This document shows positions 1 to 9,265 of a DNA stretch of 64,000 nt, in pieces; position 1 is the stretch's first letter, and every line of letters starts with the position of its first letter. The position numbers and the translations under genes were made by a program. Origin of the DNA: Gimesia sp. (GTDB lineage Bacteria; Planctomycetota; Planctomycetia; Planctomycetales; Planctomycetaceae); contig PAJV01000042.1 in NCBI GenBank assembly GCA_002706765.1, positions 89,927 to 153,926 of the forward strand. Direction: 5' to 3'. Below the pieces are notes generated by a model. It was not told the origin of the DNA. It ran no database searches and saw only the letters and a list, made by a program, of their open reading frames with translations.

Positions 1-9
1 CATTGAGTC

Positions 10-39
10 TCAGCCCGATTGCCACTGCGATCGGGCTGA
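10..39. terminator. Hairpin, possible terminator of a gene left of the window
   Basis: A 10-bp perfect inverted repeat (TCAGCCCGAT / ATCGGGCTGA) encloses a 10-nt loop. Only a weak T-rich stretch (ATTTCATT) follows on the plus strand. It lies before the first gene, so it most likely ends transcription of a gene that finishes left of the window. No efficient U-tract is present, so the terminator role is inferred. Confidence 0.4.
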
Positions 40-117
40 TTTCATTGGCTTACTCTGGAATTTCACTTTCTCTGTCTCGAGCAGGAATCCGGCATATTCA
101 TTCCCTCCCCTCGATTC

Positions 118-123
118 TATAAT
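118..123 (+). promoter_or_regulatory. Possible -10 box (TATAAT) upstream of the first membrane protein
   Basis: A perfect TATAAT lies about 60 nt before the start codon at 184. The hexamer 17 nt upstream (TATTCA) matches the -35 consensus poorly (3 of 6), so this is a weak promoter prediction. No strong ribosome-binding site precedes the ATG at 184. Confidence 0.3.
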
Positions 124-183
124 GGGAAAGGACACCAATTCATATCAATTGCATTCCGTTTTCCACTCTGATTTCTGCGCCCC

Positions 184-2334
184 ATGATTGAACACGACTA
201 TTCCACGATCGACCGGATTTTGCGCCGCGGTTTGCTTTTCGTGGTCACAGTCTGTTTTGCGCTGACACCAATCGCGGCCCCGGATTTCTGGTGGCAGTTG
301 AGTCGGGGCCGCGCCGTTCTCTCTGAGTTGACGCCTCCCGGTCCACTGCTGACAGCAGGCACGAGCGTCGCTGAAGCGGACTGGCTGGGGGGACTCCCTT
401 TTTACCTGACTCTGCAGTTCGCCGGCGTTACAGGCCTGATGCTGTCCAAGTTTCTGGCCGCAGGCTTGCTGGCCTATTGTATCATGCGTCATTTTGAGGC
501 CCGTTTGTACTGGACCGTCTTTTCGATTGTCGTATTAACCTTAATCACGGCAAACTCTGCCTGGCAACCTGTGCCGCGCCTTCTCGACTGCTGGTTTCTT
601 CTGCTGACCTGGCTGTTGACGGAACGCTGGGCGAATGCTCCTGATACAAAAAAAATGCTCCTCGTTCTACTGACGCTGCTGACCTGGGCCAATCTGGGCC
701 CGCTTTGTCTGTTGGGAATTGTTGTGGTCGCCTGCGTTCCCTGGCTTCCCGGGATCCGGCCAGAAAACCCCACTCTAAGCTTCAAGCAACCCTGTCTGCT
801 CGTATTGTCATCGTTACTTGCAATCATGCTGACACCGCGGGGCTGGTTCACTCCCTATGATTCGTTCATCCAACTGTTCCCCGCCCTGTTTTACGATCAG
901 AGTCTGCTCGCGCTGACTGTCTGGCGTCCTACCTTCGAAACGGGATTGACTGTCGAACTCATCGGGCTGGGAATTTTGACAGTCGGCATGGTGATCTACC
1001 TGCTGGCTTCTTCTCGTGGGTGGATTGAAAGCATTCTTTTCGTCCTGTTTGCGATTCCTGCCTGGACCAATCAGGACTGCCTGGCTCCCTGTGTGGTTGG
1101 CATTTGCCTGCTCGCCTGCCAGTGTCTGGCTACCTCCCCCGTTTCGTTTCAAAAGCTGAAGCTGAATCGGTACATCTCTCCTTCACTGGGAAGATATTTA
1201 CTGGCAATAGGCATCGTCGTAATCTGCTGGAAGTCCGCGTCGGGAACATTGGCAGGTCAGCCACAGCGTCTGGGTTGGGGGATTACGCCCGAACTGGACA
1301 TCACACTGCTGGCACAAGCCATTGGTCCGATCGACTATGAAGGAACTGCCCACGGCATGGACATCGCTGCCACCGGCATGCTGACCTGGATTAAAGCCGA
1401 CCGCAAAATCCGTCCCGTCCGAACGCTCCGACAGGCACTGCTGCAGGGCAAACTGTACGAAGAACTCTCGCTGAATGCCGAACTTTCTAACGGCTGGGAA
1501 TTTCAACATCCCCGTGCCGACAACAGCTGGGGAGGCTGGTGGATTCGTCTCAAAAGCAGAAACTGCCAGCTTCTACTGGTTCCAAATGGAGATGCACAAA
1601 CAATTCGCGCGCTGGTCAACAGCCGCTGGCAGCCGATGTCGGTCGATGCAGCCGTCGTCCCGTATGGCTGGTCGGGAGAGCTGTTGAGCAGTCCCAAAAT
1701 TGTAGCCCTGCTACCCGTCAAAGACTTCCTGAATCGTCAACAGTGGACCTATTCACTCCCCGATCCGTCCGGCACGCCAGAGTGCTCCGACTGGTGGGGC
1801 ATTCTGACCGGTTCACCCAATCTGCAACCGGCGTTATTGCAGGCGCGCACCTTTCGCGCCATGAAGCTGTATACTGCCGCGCTGCGCGTGTTGCATCCGT
1901 TGTTACAGCATTATCCGACACCTGAAGTTCGCCGAGAGTTCATCCTCTGCCAGAAAGAGCTGGCTTACCAGGAAAAACTGGATCTGGGTTTACCCACACC
2001 CAGTTCTCTCAGAAGAATTGTCCTGAGGCAAATTGAAAACAATTCCAATGACGATCTCACCCAGGCAGGACCAATGCTCAATGTAACGGTATCTCCTCTT
2101 CGTACCTCACATTCCATCGAACGTGCCATTCAGCATTATATACATGGCGACTGGGAAGCGGCTCTCAGTGAATTATCCAACAGTGACAGCGAGTCATTGT
2201 ACGCCAAAGCACAGATTCAGCTGGAATCAGGCAACCCTGACGCGGCGGCTGAAACGTTTCGTGAACTGATCAGACTGCACCCCGACGATCAACTGGCGGG
2301 GCCCAGTCAGAATATGTTGGATTCGCTGCAATGA
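184..2334 (+). CDS. Polytopic membrane protein with C-terminal TPR-like region
   Basis: 716 aa, family not recognised. The first ~355 residues are very hydrophobic with many predicted membrane helices. An early motif (APDFWWQLSRGR) resembles the first periplasmic loop of PMT/GT39-like membrane proteins, but I see no clear catalytic pattern and do not call it a glycosyltransferase. The remaining ~360 residues are soluble. The last ~80 have alternating helices with TPR-like spacing (GDWEAALSEL, then GNPDAAAETFRELIRLHPDD). The stop codon overlaps the start of the downstream multiheme cytochrome (ATGA at 2331-2334), so the two are translationally coupled and probably work together, for example as a membrane platform for an exported redox protein. 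That role is inferred from context. Confidence 0.75.
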   Translation: MIEHDYSTIDRILRRGLLFVVTVCFALTPIAAPDFWWQLSRGRAVLSELTPPGPLLTAGTSVAEADWLGGLPFYLTLQFAGVTGLMLSKFLAAGLLAYCIMRHFEARLYWTVFSIVVLTLITANSAWQPVPRLLDCWFLLLTWLLTERWANAPDTKKMLLVLLTLLTWANLGPLCLLGIVVVACVPWLPGIRPENPTLSFKQPCLLVLSSLLAIMLTPRGWFTPYDSFIQLFPALFYDQSLLALTVWRPTFETGLTVELIGLGILTVGMVIYLLASSRGWIESILFVLFAIPAWTNQDCLAPCVVGICLLACQCLATSPVSFQKLKLNRYISPSLGRYLLAIGIVVICWKSASGTLAGQPQRLGWGITPELDITLLAQAIGPIDYEGTAHGMDIAATGMLTWIKADRKIRPVRTLRQALLQGKLYEELSLNAELSNGWEFQHPRADNSWGGWWIRLKSRNCQLLLVPNGDAQTIRALVNSRWQPMSVDAAVVPYGWSGELLSSPKIVALLPVKDFLNRQQWTYSLPDPSGTPECSDWWGILTGSPNLQPALLQARTFRAMKLYTAALRVLHPLLQHYPTPEVRREFILCQKELAYQEKLDLGLPTPSSLRRIVLRQIENNSNDDLTQAGPMLNVTVSPLRTSHSIERAIQHYIHGDWEAALSELSNSDSESLYAKAQIQLESGNPDAAAETFRELIRLHPDDQLAGPSQNMLDSLQ

Positions 2335-3506
2335 TCCGAAAATATCCGTTGATACCACCAGTGCTGATACTGCTGCTGGCCTGTCTTTCAGGAACCGCCT
2401 GGTATCTGAACGGCTCTCAAGAAAACGATCTGTTTCTCCCCAAAGTGCGCGCCTCCGGGCAACCGGTCAAAATGAAACAGTGTTGTGAATGCCACGACAA
2501 AGTCTGCCAGCAATACGCGGGCGCACCGCATCTGAGGACGCTCCGCAAAGCCACTGATCCCGATGTCATCGACAAATTTGCCGGCAGGGAAGTTACGCTC
2601 AAAGAGAACGGACACACTTATCAGTTTTACAAAGACCATGACGAACTCTGGGTGAAGTGCGACGGCTATCCCAGTCCGGTTCGCATCGAATGGTTCTTTG
2701 GCTCCGGCCTGCATGCGATTACTCCGGTTTCGCTGTTCCCGAATGAACAGGGAGAATCAGAACTGCTGCAGCACATCGTTTCCTGGTACCCGCCTGACAA
2801 GTTAGGCATCACCCTCGGTCTGCAGGAACTGGCTCACGAACAGACAGGCATTCAGGCGTTAGGGGAAGTCAGCTCGCATACCAGCACGTTGAACTGCTTT
2901 GGCTGCCATACGTCTTACCTGGGCGATGTCCAGGGAGAAATCAATACGAAAGAGATGATCCCCGGCGTCTCCTGTGTTCGTTGCCACCTGGAAGGGGAAG
3001 CACACATCCAGGCTGCGGAACGGGGAGACAAGAATTTACACATTCTCAACTGGAATCAACTGTCGCCTCTCGATTCGATCAATCGTTGTGGAGAATGTCA
3101 TCGCCGTTCCGATCAACTGGAACCGGACGAACTCCATCCGGATAATGAATTATTGATTCGCTTCGCTCCCGTGGGGCTGTCCCAGAGCCCCTGTTTCCTG
3201 AAACAGAATGATGTCATACTGGCTGATGGAAAAACAGCTCGCATGGACTGTACCACCTGTCACAACCCCCATCAGCAGGCGAGTCGGGATCCTGAATACT
3301 ATCGTCAGATCTGTCTGAAATGTCATAGTGATCTGAAAGATCATGCTCCCGTCTGTGCCAAAGAATCCATGCAAAGTCAGTGCCTGCAATGCCATATGCC
3401 TGCCGTTGAGGTTCACGACAATCTCCCGTTCACAGATCACTGGATTCGCATTCGTGAACGCGATAAGGAACGCTTCCCGGAATTTCTGCTGAACAAATCA
3501 AACTGA
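2331..3506 (+). CDS. Membrane-anchored multiheme cytochrome c (seven CxxCH)
   Basis: 391 aa. One hydrophobic helix (about residues 8-26) acts as signal/anchor, followed by an extracytoplasmic domain. Seven heme-binding CxxCH motifs are visible: CCECH (51), CFGCH (~189), CVRCH (~214), CGECH (~252), CTTCH (~307), CLKCH (~328) and CLQCH (~350). Spacing and composition resemble the cytochrome c554/NapC-NrfB-like multiheme proteins that transfer electrons in the periplasm. The last motif is followed by MPA, as in many such proteins. It overlaps the upstream membrane protein by 4 nt. The donor and acceptor cannot be read from sequence, and no quinol dehydrogenase or terminal reductase gene lies nearby. 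Heme attachment at all seven sites is expected from the motif but not proven. Confidence 0.9.
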   Translation: MIRKYPLIPPVLILLLACLSGTAWYLNGSQENDLFLPKVRASGQPVKMKQCCECHDKVCQQYAGAPHLRTLRKATDPDVIDKFAGREVTLKENGHTYQFYKDHDELWVKCDGYPSPVRIEWFFGSGLHAITPVSLFPNEQGESELLQHIVSWYPPDKLGITLGLQELAHEQTGIQALGEVSSHTSTLNCFGCHTSYLGDVQGEINTKEMIPGVSCVRCHLEGEAHIQAAERGDKNLHILNWNQLSPLDSINRCGECHRRSDQLEPDELHPDNELLIRFAPVGLSQSPCFLKQNDVILADGKTARMDCTTCHNPHQQASRDPEYYRQICLKCHSDLKDHAPVCAKESMQSQCLQCHMPAVEVHDNLPFTDHWIRIRERDKERFPEFLLNKSN

Positions 3507-3566
3507 TGTTGTCAGAAGTCGCATGGCCTACTACTATGAAAGTGTAACTTAACTGCAAGGTATATT

Positions 3567-3944
3567 GTGACTGCAAAAGTACTGTCTATCCTGTTTACTC
3601 TGCTGATTCTGGTTTGCCCCTTTAACTGCATGCCCGAAAGCGCAGCTGGTACGGACACTCAAACGGCGAGTTGCTGCAGTCATTGTCAGTCACAATCAGA
3701 GCAGTCTCCTTTGACACCGGCTCCGGAATCGGACTGCTGTCAGTGTCTCTGTTCGGGAGCCATTCAAGAGCAGGCGCCCCAACTTGACGATGCGGTCACT
3801 GCTATCTGCTGGATCACGCTCCCGCTCATCCACGTCAACGGTCAGTCACACTTTGACGATCGAGCGCTCTTCGCAATTCCACCGGAGCCTGTTCCGCTTC
3901 ATGGTCGCGCGCTGCGCTGTCAGCAGATGTCTTTTCTCTGCTGA
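3567..3944 (+). CDS. Small exported Cys-rich protein
   Basis: 125 aa, not assigned to a family. It starts with GTG preceded by AAGG. An N-terminal signal peptide (residues ~4-20) is followed by two Cys clusters (CCSHC near residue 36 and CCQCLC near residue 57) and further Cys residues toward the C-terminus, including the last residue. Such clusters could bind a soft metal or form disulfides after export. It lies 60 nt after the multiheme cytochrome and 106 nt before an ABC efflux operon, all on the same strand. Small Cys-rich exported proteins often accompany metal handling, but that function is only inferred from composition. Confidence 0.65.
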   Translation: MTAKVLSILFTLLILVCPFNCMPESAAGTDTQTASCCSHCQSQSEQSPLTPAPESDCCQCLCSGAIQEQAPQLDDAVTAICWITLPLIHVNGQSHFDDRALFAIPPEPVPLHGRALRCQQMSFLC

Positions 3945-4050
3945 TCTCATTCTGAATCTTCGATTCGTTCCTGTTACTCGATCTTAGCTTCGATTCTGCT
4001 GCGCGCATCCTTCTGTAACGCGTCGGTAGAAGCCTTCAGAATGATACTCC

Positions 4051-5220
4051 ATGATTCGGTTTTCACTCATTCCCTGGGAATATGGCGTCCGTAATCTCTT
4101 CAGGAGACCGGTGCGCACCCTGCTGACACTGTCTGGTTTGACCACGGTCATCGTCCTCGTATTTATCGTGATCGGCTTTATCCGTGGACTGGAACACTCA
4201 CTCACCGCCAGTGGCGATCCTCAAGTTGCCTTGCTGTTTTCGCTGGGCATGGGAGAAAACCTCGAGTACTCATCCATTCCCATGCGCAGCAGTGAACTGG
4301 TAGCAGCCAGTGTCGCAGGAATCAAAGAATTTCAGGATCGTAAATATGTCTCGCCGGAACTTTACCTGGGAACACAGATTGAACTGCCTGGTCTGGATCA
4401 CACGGCCATGGGGCTGGTTCGGGGAGTCACACAGTCCGCCCTTCTGGTCCGCAGGCAGGTGGAACTGGAATCAGGTAACTGGCCTGCCCCGGGTGAGGTA
4501 CTGATTGGCACACTCGTCGCTACCAAACTGGGACTGACTGATCAGCAGTTAGCAACAGGCGAGAATATCGTTCTGGAGGGGCGTACCTGGCGGATCAGTG
4601 GCATCTTTTCTGCGGCTGATTCCGCATTTGAATCAGAAATCTGGTGTCGCCTGGATGAACTGCAGCAGGCAATGAAACGCCAGGATCTGAGTCTGGTCGC
4701 GGTCACCATGAACTCACCGGCTGATTTTCCCGATCTCGATTTGTTCTGTAAAGAACGCCTGGATCTCGAACTGCAGGCACTGCGCGAAATCGATTATTAC
4801 CAGGGTCTGAAAAAAGATTATGGGCCGATTCGCATGCTGGCCTGGCTGGTCGTTTTTCTCGTTTCGGGTGCAGGAGTCTTTGCCGGTCTGAATACACTCT
4901 ATGGCGCCGTCGTCGGCCGTACGCGTGAATTATCCACACTGCAGACACTCGGTTTTTTACGCCGTGCAATTGTGATCAGCCTGATCCAGGAAGGCGTTCT
5001 GCTGGCCACTGCTGCCAGTCTGATTGCCGCCCTGATCGCTGTGTTTCTGATTAACGGAGTGGCGGTCCGTTTTACCATGGGAGCGTTTTCGCTCCAGATC
5101 GATAGTATTTCCCTGTTAATCGGCTGCGGTGTCGGCGTCTTGCTGGGTCTGCTGGGGGCGATTCCCCCTGCACTCCGGGCACTCCGCCTGCCTGTCGTCG
5201 ATGGTTTAAAATCTGTTTAA
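4051..5220 (+). CDS. ABC transporter permease, FtsX/MacB type (first of two)
   Basis: 389 aa. Layout matches the MacB/LolC/FtsX permease family: one N-terminal membrane helix (~residues 20-45), a large extracytoplasmic domain (~46-265), then three C-terminal helices (~268-295, ~315-345, ~352-380) forming the FtsX domain. The conserved cytoplasmic loop reads GRTRELSTLQTLGF, typical of the coupling region. These permeases work with an ATPase as mechanotransmission exporters, commonly with a HlyD-type adaptor. It opens a five-gene co-directional group with a lipoprotein, adaptor, ATPase and a second permease (4051-9246). Two different permeases with one ATPase suggest a heterodimeric membrane part. 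The substrate is unknown. Confidence 0.9.
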   Translation: MIRFSLIPWEYGVRNLFRRPVRTLLTLSGLTTVIVLVFIVIGFIRGLEHSLTASGDPQVALLFSLGMGENLEYSSIPMRSSELVAASVAGIKEFQDRKYVSPELYLGTQIELPGLDHTAMGLVRGVTQSALLVRRQVELESGNWPAPGEVLIGTLVATKLGLTDQQLATGENIVLEGRTWRISGIFSAADSAFESEIWCRLDELQQAMKRQDLSLVAVTMNSPADFPDLDLFCKERLDLELQALREIDYYQGLKKDYGPIRMLAWLVVFLVSGAGVFAGLNTLYGAVVGRTRELSTLQTLGFLRRAIVISLIQEGVLLATAASLIAALIAVFLINGVAVRFTMGAFSLQIDSISLLIGCGVGVLLGLLGAIPPALRALRLPVVDGLKSV

Positions 5221-5273
5221 CCGACACTCGAACGCTGTGTTCGAATCTCTATTTTTCAAAAGGATTGAAACAA

Positions 5274-5819
5274 ATGAAATTTCTTATGAACCCGATTCTC
5301 TTCTCTGCCGTTGCCGTCAGTCTGGTTACCGGTTGTGGACAGTCAACTCCTGCTCCGGAACAGACGACCGCGACTGAACCTGCTGCAGCCCAATCTGCAA
5401 CGACTTCTGAGGTCCTGCTCACCAGCGAACCGGCGGGCGCTGAAGAAGTGATCGCGGCCCGTAAATCTGCTGAAGATGATGCGGAGGTCGTCGTTGTCGG
5501 CCGCATCGGTGGCAGCGAAAATCCCTGGGTCGATGGTCGCGCTGTGTTTTCGATCGTCGATAACTCCCTGAAAGCCTGCTCCGATATTGAAGGGGATGGC
5601 TGTGAAAAGCCCTGGGATTACTGCTGCGAAACGGACAAGCTTCCGACTTCGACGGCACTGGTCAAAGTCGTGGATCAGGATGGCACCCTGATTAATGAAG
5701 ATGCCCGTCAGCTGTTAAACCTGAAAGAACTGCAGACCGTCGTCGTCAAAGGCAAAGCCAAACGGGATGACGCTGGAAATCTGACCGTGTTTGCTAATGG
5801 AATCTTTGTACGGAAGTAA
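5274..5819 (+). CDS. Lipoprotein of the ABC efflux operon
   Basis: 181 aa from the ATG at 5274, chosen over an upstream in-frame TTG because AAAAGG sits about 10 nt before it. A type II signal peptide ends at a lipobox (LVTGC), so the protein should be lipid-anchored. An Ala/Thr/Glu-rich linker leads to a globular domain (~residues 60-181) with alternating beta-strands and a Cys-rich insertion (CSDIEGDGCEKPWDYCC). The end resembles an OB-like beta domain, but I cannot name a family. It lies between permease and adaptor genes and ends 3 nt before the adaptor start, so a role in the same export system is likely. The Cys-rich insert may bind metal or form disulfides. Confidence 0.75.
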   Translation: MKFLMNPILFSAVAVSLVTGCGQSTPAPEQTTATEPAAAQSATTSEVLLTSEPAGAEEVIAARKSAEDDAEVVVVGRIGGSENPWVDGRAVFSIVDNSLKACSDIEGDGCEKPWDYCCETDKLPTSTALVKVVDQDGTLINEDARQLLNLKELQTVVVKGKAKRDDAGNLTVFANGIFVRK

Positions 5820-5822
5820 ACC

Positions 5823-7376
5823 ATGTCACAAGTAGACCTTTCCCAATTAGCCATTGATCGCAGTGCGCCCTCCCAGGTAAGAGGGCACACGCGATTGCGG
5901 CTTGTCACGCGTTTTCTGCTGCCAGGAGTTCTCGTGCTGGGTTTCCTGGCGCTGATCTCCTGGGCGAGCCGTGACCTGATCTTTCCCCCCCGGCAGGTCA
6001 CCGTCATGCCTGTGATTGTCACACAATCATCCATTCGGAATGCCGGCACTCCTCTCTTCCAGGCAGCAGGCTGGGTCGAACCTCGGCCCACGCCTGTCCG
6101 CGTGGCTGCCTTATCACCCGGGGTCATCGAAGAACTGCTGGTGGTCGAAGACCAGAAAGTGAAACAGGGGGAACCGATTGCTTTACTGGTCAAAGAGGAC
6201 GCCGCACTGACACTGCGTGCGGCAACCGCGAACCTCAAACTGCGTGAGGCGGAACTCGAACAGGCCAAAGCCACTCTGGCAGCTGCGGAAGTACGTCTGG
6301 CACAACCGGTCCACCGCGAAGCAACCTTAAGAGCCGCCGAAGCAGAACTGGCGAAAATTGAAACAGAACTTAAAAACCTGCCTTTTATGGTGCGTCGTGC
6401 CCAGGCAGAACTAAATTTTGCCCAGACCGATTATAAACGCCGCCTGTCTGCGAAAGCAGCCGTCACCCAACGATCCGTTGATGAAGCGTTGACTGCGCTG
6501 GAATCGGCGCGGGCTGCGTCAGAAGAACTGGAGGGCCGCAAAGTCTCCCTGGTCGCAGAACGCAAAGCACTCAAAGCACGCTGTATCGCTCTACAGAGAG
6601 AACTGGATCTGCTGACCGAAGAAATACAAGCACGGGACGAAACGGTCGCGATCATCCAGGCAGCGGCCGCACGGCTCGACCAGGCGCGCGTCGCCGTCGA
6701 TCAGGCAAAATTGACTTTAGACCGCATGACGATTCGCGCCCCGGTTTCCGGTCGCATTTACCGACTGATTGGACACCCCGGATCGAGTGTCGGCAACATG
6801 CTCACACAAACGACCGGTTATGATGGCAGCACCGTCGTCACCATGTATCAGCCGGAAATGTTGCAGGTGCGCGTGGATGTCCGCTTTGAAGACATCCCCA
6901 AAGTCAGCCTGAACCAGCCCGTGCAGATCAACAACCCGGCTCTCAGCCAGCCGGTGACAGGAAAAGTTCTCTTCATCAGTTCCGAAGCGGATATCCAGAA
7001 AAACACGCTGCAGGTCAAAGTCGACATCGATGCCGCAAACCCGGTGCTGAAACCGGAAATGCTGGTCGACGTCACCTTTCTCGCCCCCGAACCTGCCAAT
7101 GATGCGGAAGCCGAAAAAGAAGAAACACGCATTTATATCCCGCGTAACATGATCGAGCAGAATACTGCGGGACAGAACATCGTGTGGATTGCCGATCAAT
7201 CCTCTCGCACAGCTCGGCCACAAATCATTCAAACTGGTACCAGTCCAGGTGGCCCGCTGGTCGAAGTGACAAACGGCTTAAACTTAACCAGCCATCTGAT
7301 TTCGTCATCCACCGCCGATCTTGAACCCGGTGACCGCATCTCGATCACCGGTGAAACCGATCAAAAAGGAAACTGA
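5823..7376 (+). CDS. HlyD-family membrane fusion (adaptor) protein
   Basis: 517 aa. One N-terminal membrane helix (~residues 30-48) is followed by a biotinyl-lipoyl-like half (~75-125). A long helical hairpin rich in Ala, Glu and Leu (~130-300) comes next. The second lipoyl half has the hallmark [19 protein letters not shown], followed by beta-barrel and membrane-proximal domains (~340-517). Adaptors of this kind connect an inner-membrane ABC permease to an outer-membrane exit. It starts 3 nt after the lipoprotein stop and ends 2 nt before the ATPase start, which marks a tight operon. The arrangement resembles DevBCA or MacAB systems. No TolC-like gene is in the window. Confidence 0.92.
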   Translation: MSQVDLSQLAIDRSAPSQVRGHTRLRLVTRFLLPGVLVLGFLALISWASRDLIFPPRQVTVMPVIVTQSSIRNAGTPLFQAAGWVEPRPTPVRVAALSPGVIEELLVVEDQKVKQGEPIALLVKEDAALTLRAATANLKLREAELEQAKATLAAAEVRLAQPVHREATLRAAEAELAKIETELKNLPFMVRRAQAELNFAQTDYKRRLSAKAAVTQRSVDEALTALESARAASEELEGRKVSLVAERKALKARCIALQRELDLLTEEIQARDETVAIIQAAAARLDQARVAVDQAKLTLDRMTIRAPVSGRIYRLIGHPGSSVGNMLTQTTGYDGSTVVTMYQPEMLQVRVDVRFEDIPKVSLNQPVQINNPALSQPVTGKVLFISSEADIQKNTLQVKVDIDAANPVLKPEMLVDVTFLAPEPANDAEAEKEETRIYIPRNMIEQNTAGQNIVWIADQSSRTARPQIIQTGTSPGGPLVEVTNGLNLTSHLISSSTADLEPGDRISITGETDQKGN

Positions 7377-7378
7377 AT

Positions 7379-8110
7379 ATGCCACTTGTTGTTATCAATA
7401 AACTGACGAAACAATATCACAAGGGGGGGGAAACGATTACTCCCCTGGATCAGGTTTCACTGGACATTGAGCAGGGAGAATTCCTGTCACTCATGGGAGC
7501 CAGCGGCACGGGAAAATCGACCCTGTTGAATCTGATCGCCAGCATCGATCATCCCGACTCCGGTTCGATTCACGTGGATGGAATTGAAATCACAAAACTG
7601 TCCCGCACACAACTGGCAGGCTGGCGGGCCGCCAACATGGGTTATATTTTTCAGACCCACAATCTGGTCCCTGTCTTAACAGCTTATGAAAACGTGGAAC
7701 TCCCGCTGCTGCTGTTACCCATGTCCCGTGCCGAACGTCGAAAACGGGTGGAAGTCGCATTGCAGGCCGTTGATCTGCTGGACCGTGCGGACCACTATCC
7801 CCGCCAGATGTCCGGAGGCCAGGAACAGCGCGTCGGTATCGCCCGCGCGATCGTCAAACACCCCAAAATCGTCGTCGCTGATGAACCGACGGGGGACCTG
7901 GATCCGGAAACATCCGATCAGATCCTGGCTTTGCTGAAACGATTGAATCGGGAACTGGATATTACGATGCTGATGGTGACCCATGATGCCGAAGCTGCTG
8001 CGATTGCTGATCGCCAGTTTTACCTGGATCACGGTAAACTGATTCTCAGACAGTCGCCAGGAGAAGTTCCGCTGACGACAGCAAACGCAATGGGTGGAGA
8101 TACGCTATGA
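7379..8110 (+). CDS. ABC transporter ATP-binding protein (LolD/MacB type)
   Basis: 243 aa. Walker A is GASGTGKST (~residues 39-47), the signature is [15 protein letters not shown] (note E where Q/R is usual), and Walker B is [11 protein letters not shown], followed by the switch His in MLMVTHD. Length and motifs match the LolD/FtsE/MacB ATPase clade that drives FtsX-type permeases. The stop overlaps the start of the second permease (ATGA, 8107-8110). Codons 16-18 contain a run of eight G (7423-7430), which is unusual so close to a start and could slip. The frame is intact here. Confidence 0.93.
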   Translation: MPLVVINKLTKQYHKGGETITPLDQVSLDIEQGEFLSLMGASGTGKSTLLNLIASIDHPDSGSIHVDGIEITKLSRTQLAGWRAANMGYIFQTHNLVPVLTAYENVELPLLLLPMSRAERRKRVEVALQAVDLLDRADHYPRQMSGGQEQRVGIARAIVKHPKIVVADEPTGDLDPETSDQILALLKRLNRELDITMLMVTHDAEAAAIADRQFYLDHGKLILRQSPGEVPLTTANAMGGDTL

Positions 8111-9246
8111 AACTGATTGCCTACATTATGAAAACGCTCTGGGGCCATCGAGCGCGGACCATGCTCACGGTTGCCGGTTCTGCGGTCGCATTGTTTGTCT
8201 TCTGTTTTATTCAGTCCATCCAGGAGGGCATGAACGATCTCAAACAGCGACAGGAAGCCCGAGGTTCATTGATTGTATTTCAGGCCAACAAGTTCTGTCC
8301 GGCGACCAGTCATCTTCCCCAGGATTATGATCAACAGATTTCTAAATTTCCGGGGGTCAAAGAAGTGATTCCCATTCAGGTCTTTACGAATAACTGTCGC
8401 GCGAGCCTCGATGTGGTCGTGTTTTATGGTGTTCCACCAGAAAAGCTGCGTACCGCCCGCGACTTTGAATTTGTCACGGGGAACTGGAATGAATTCGAAA
8501 CGCACCAGGATGCCGCCATCGTGGGACAGGCCGTCGCCAACCGCAGGAACATCAAAGTGGGTGATAAATTTTCCATAGGTGATCTGTCTGTGAATGTCGC
8601 CGGCATTTATCGTTCGGACAATCCTGCCGAAGAGAACTACATCTACAGCCACCTGGAATTCCTGCAGCGCCGCCAGGGGGCGAATCTGGTCGGTACCGTC
8701 ACACAACTCGAAGTGATTCTGATGCCGGGGTCGGACCCGACACAAATCAGCACTGCCATTGACGCGCGTTATCGCCAGGGCCCGGTGGAAACGAACACGC
8801 GTGCCAAGGGAGTTTTTCAGGCCAAAAGTCTGGGAGACCTTTCACAGCTGATTGAGATGGCCCACTACCTGGGACTGGCCTGTGTCGGACTGGTACTGGC
8901 GCTGGTTGCTACGACAACGCTGATGTCCGTCGAAGACCGGATCCAGGAACACGCGGTGTTACGCACGCTCGGGTTTTCCGGATTCAAAGTGTTCTCGCTG
9001 GTATTGGCTGAAAGCACGTTCCTCAGCTTTGCAGGTGGTATTCTCGGCGTGGGGGCCGCCCTGGTGACGCTGAAACTGAGCAGCCTGTCGGTCGGCGCGG
9101 AAGCGGTGACTGTCGCGTTTATACCTTCGCTGCATCTGGCCTGGGTCGGCATGTTGCTGGCCTGTGTGACCGGAGTCTGTGCAGGCATCATTCCCGCCAG
9201 TTATGCTTCACGCGCGGAGATTGTTCCGGCATTACGCCAGGCGTGA
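8107..9246 (+). CDS. ABC transporter permease, FtsX/MacB type (second of two)
   Basis: 379 aa. An N-terminal helix (~residues 18-40) is followed by a MacB-like extracytoplasmic domain (~41-245) and three C-terminal helices (~255-280, ~305-330, ~345-370). The loop after the second helix contains [15 protein letters not shown], the family's coupling motif. It overlaps the ATPase gene by 4 nt, so production is coupled. It differs in sequence from the permease at 4051, so the pair probably forms a heterodimer over a homodimeric ATPase. It ends 19 nt before a convergent DUF1501 gene with no obvious intrinsic terminator. Confidence 0.9.
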   Translation: MKLIAYIMKTLWGHRARTMLTVAGSAVALFVFCFIQSIQEGMNDLKQRQEARGSLIVFQANKFCPATSHLPQDYDQQISKFPGVKEVIPIQVFTNNCRASLDVVVFYGVPPEKLRTARDFEFVTGNWNEFETHQDAAIVGQAVANRRNIKVGDKFSIGDLSVNVAGIYRSDNPAEENYIYSHLEFLQRRQGANLVGTVTQLEVILMPGSDPTQISTAIDARYRQGPVETNTRAKGVFQAKSLGDLSQLIEMAHYLGLACVGLVLALVATTTLMSVEDRIQEHAVLRTLGFSGFKVFSLVLAESTFLSFAGGILGVGAALVTLKLSSLSVGAEAVTVAFIPSLHLAWVGMLLACVTGVCAGIIPASYASRAEIVPALRQA

Positions 9247-9265
9247 TCAATGACGCGGTATTTTA

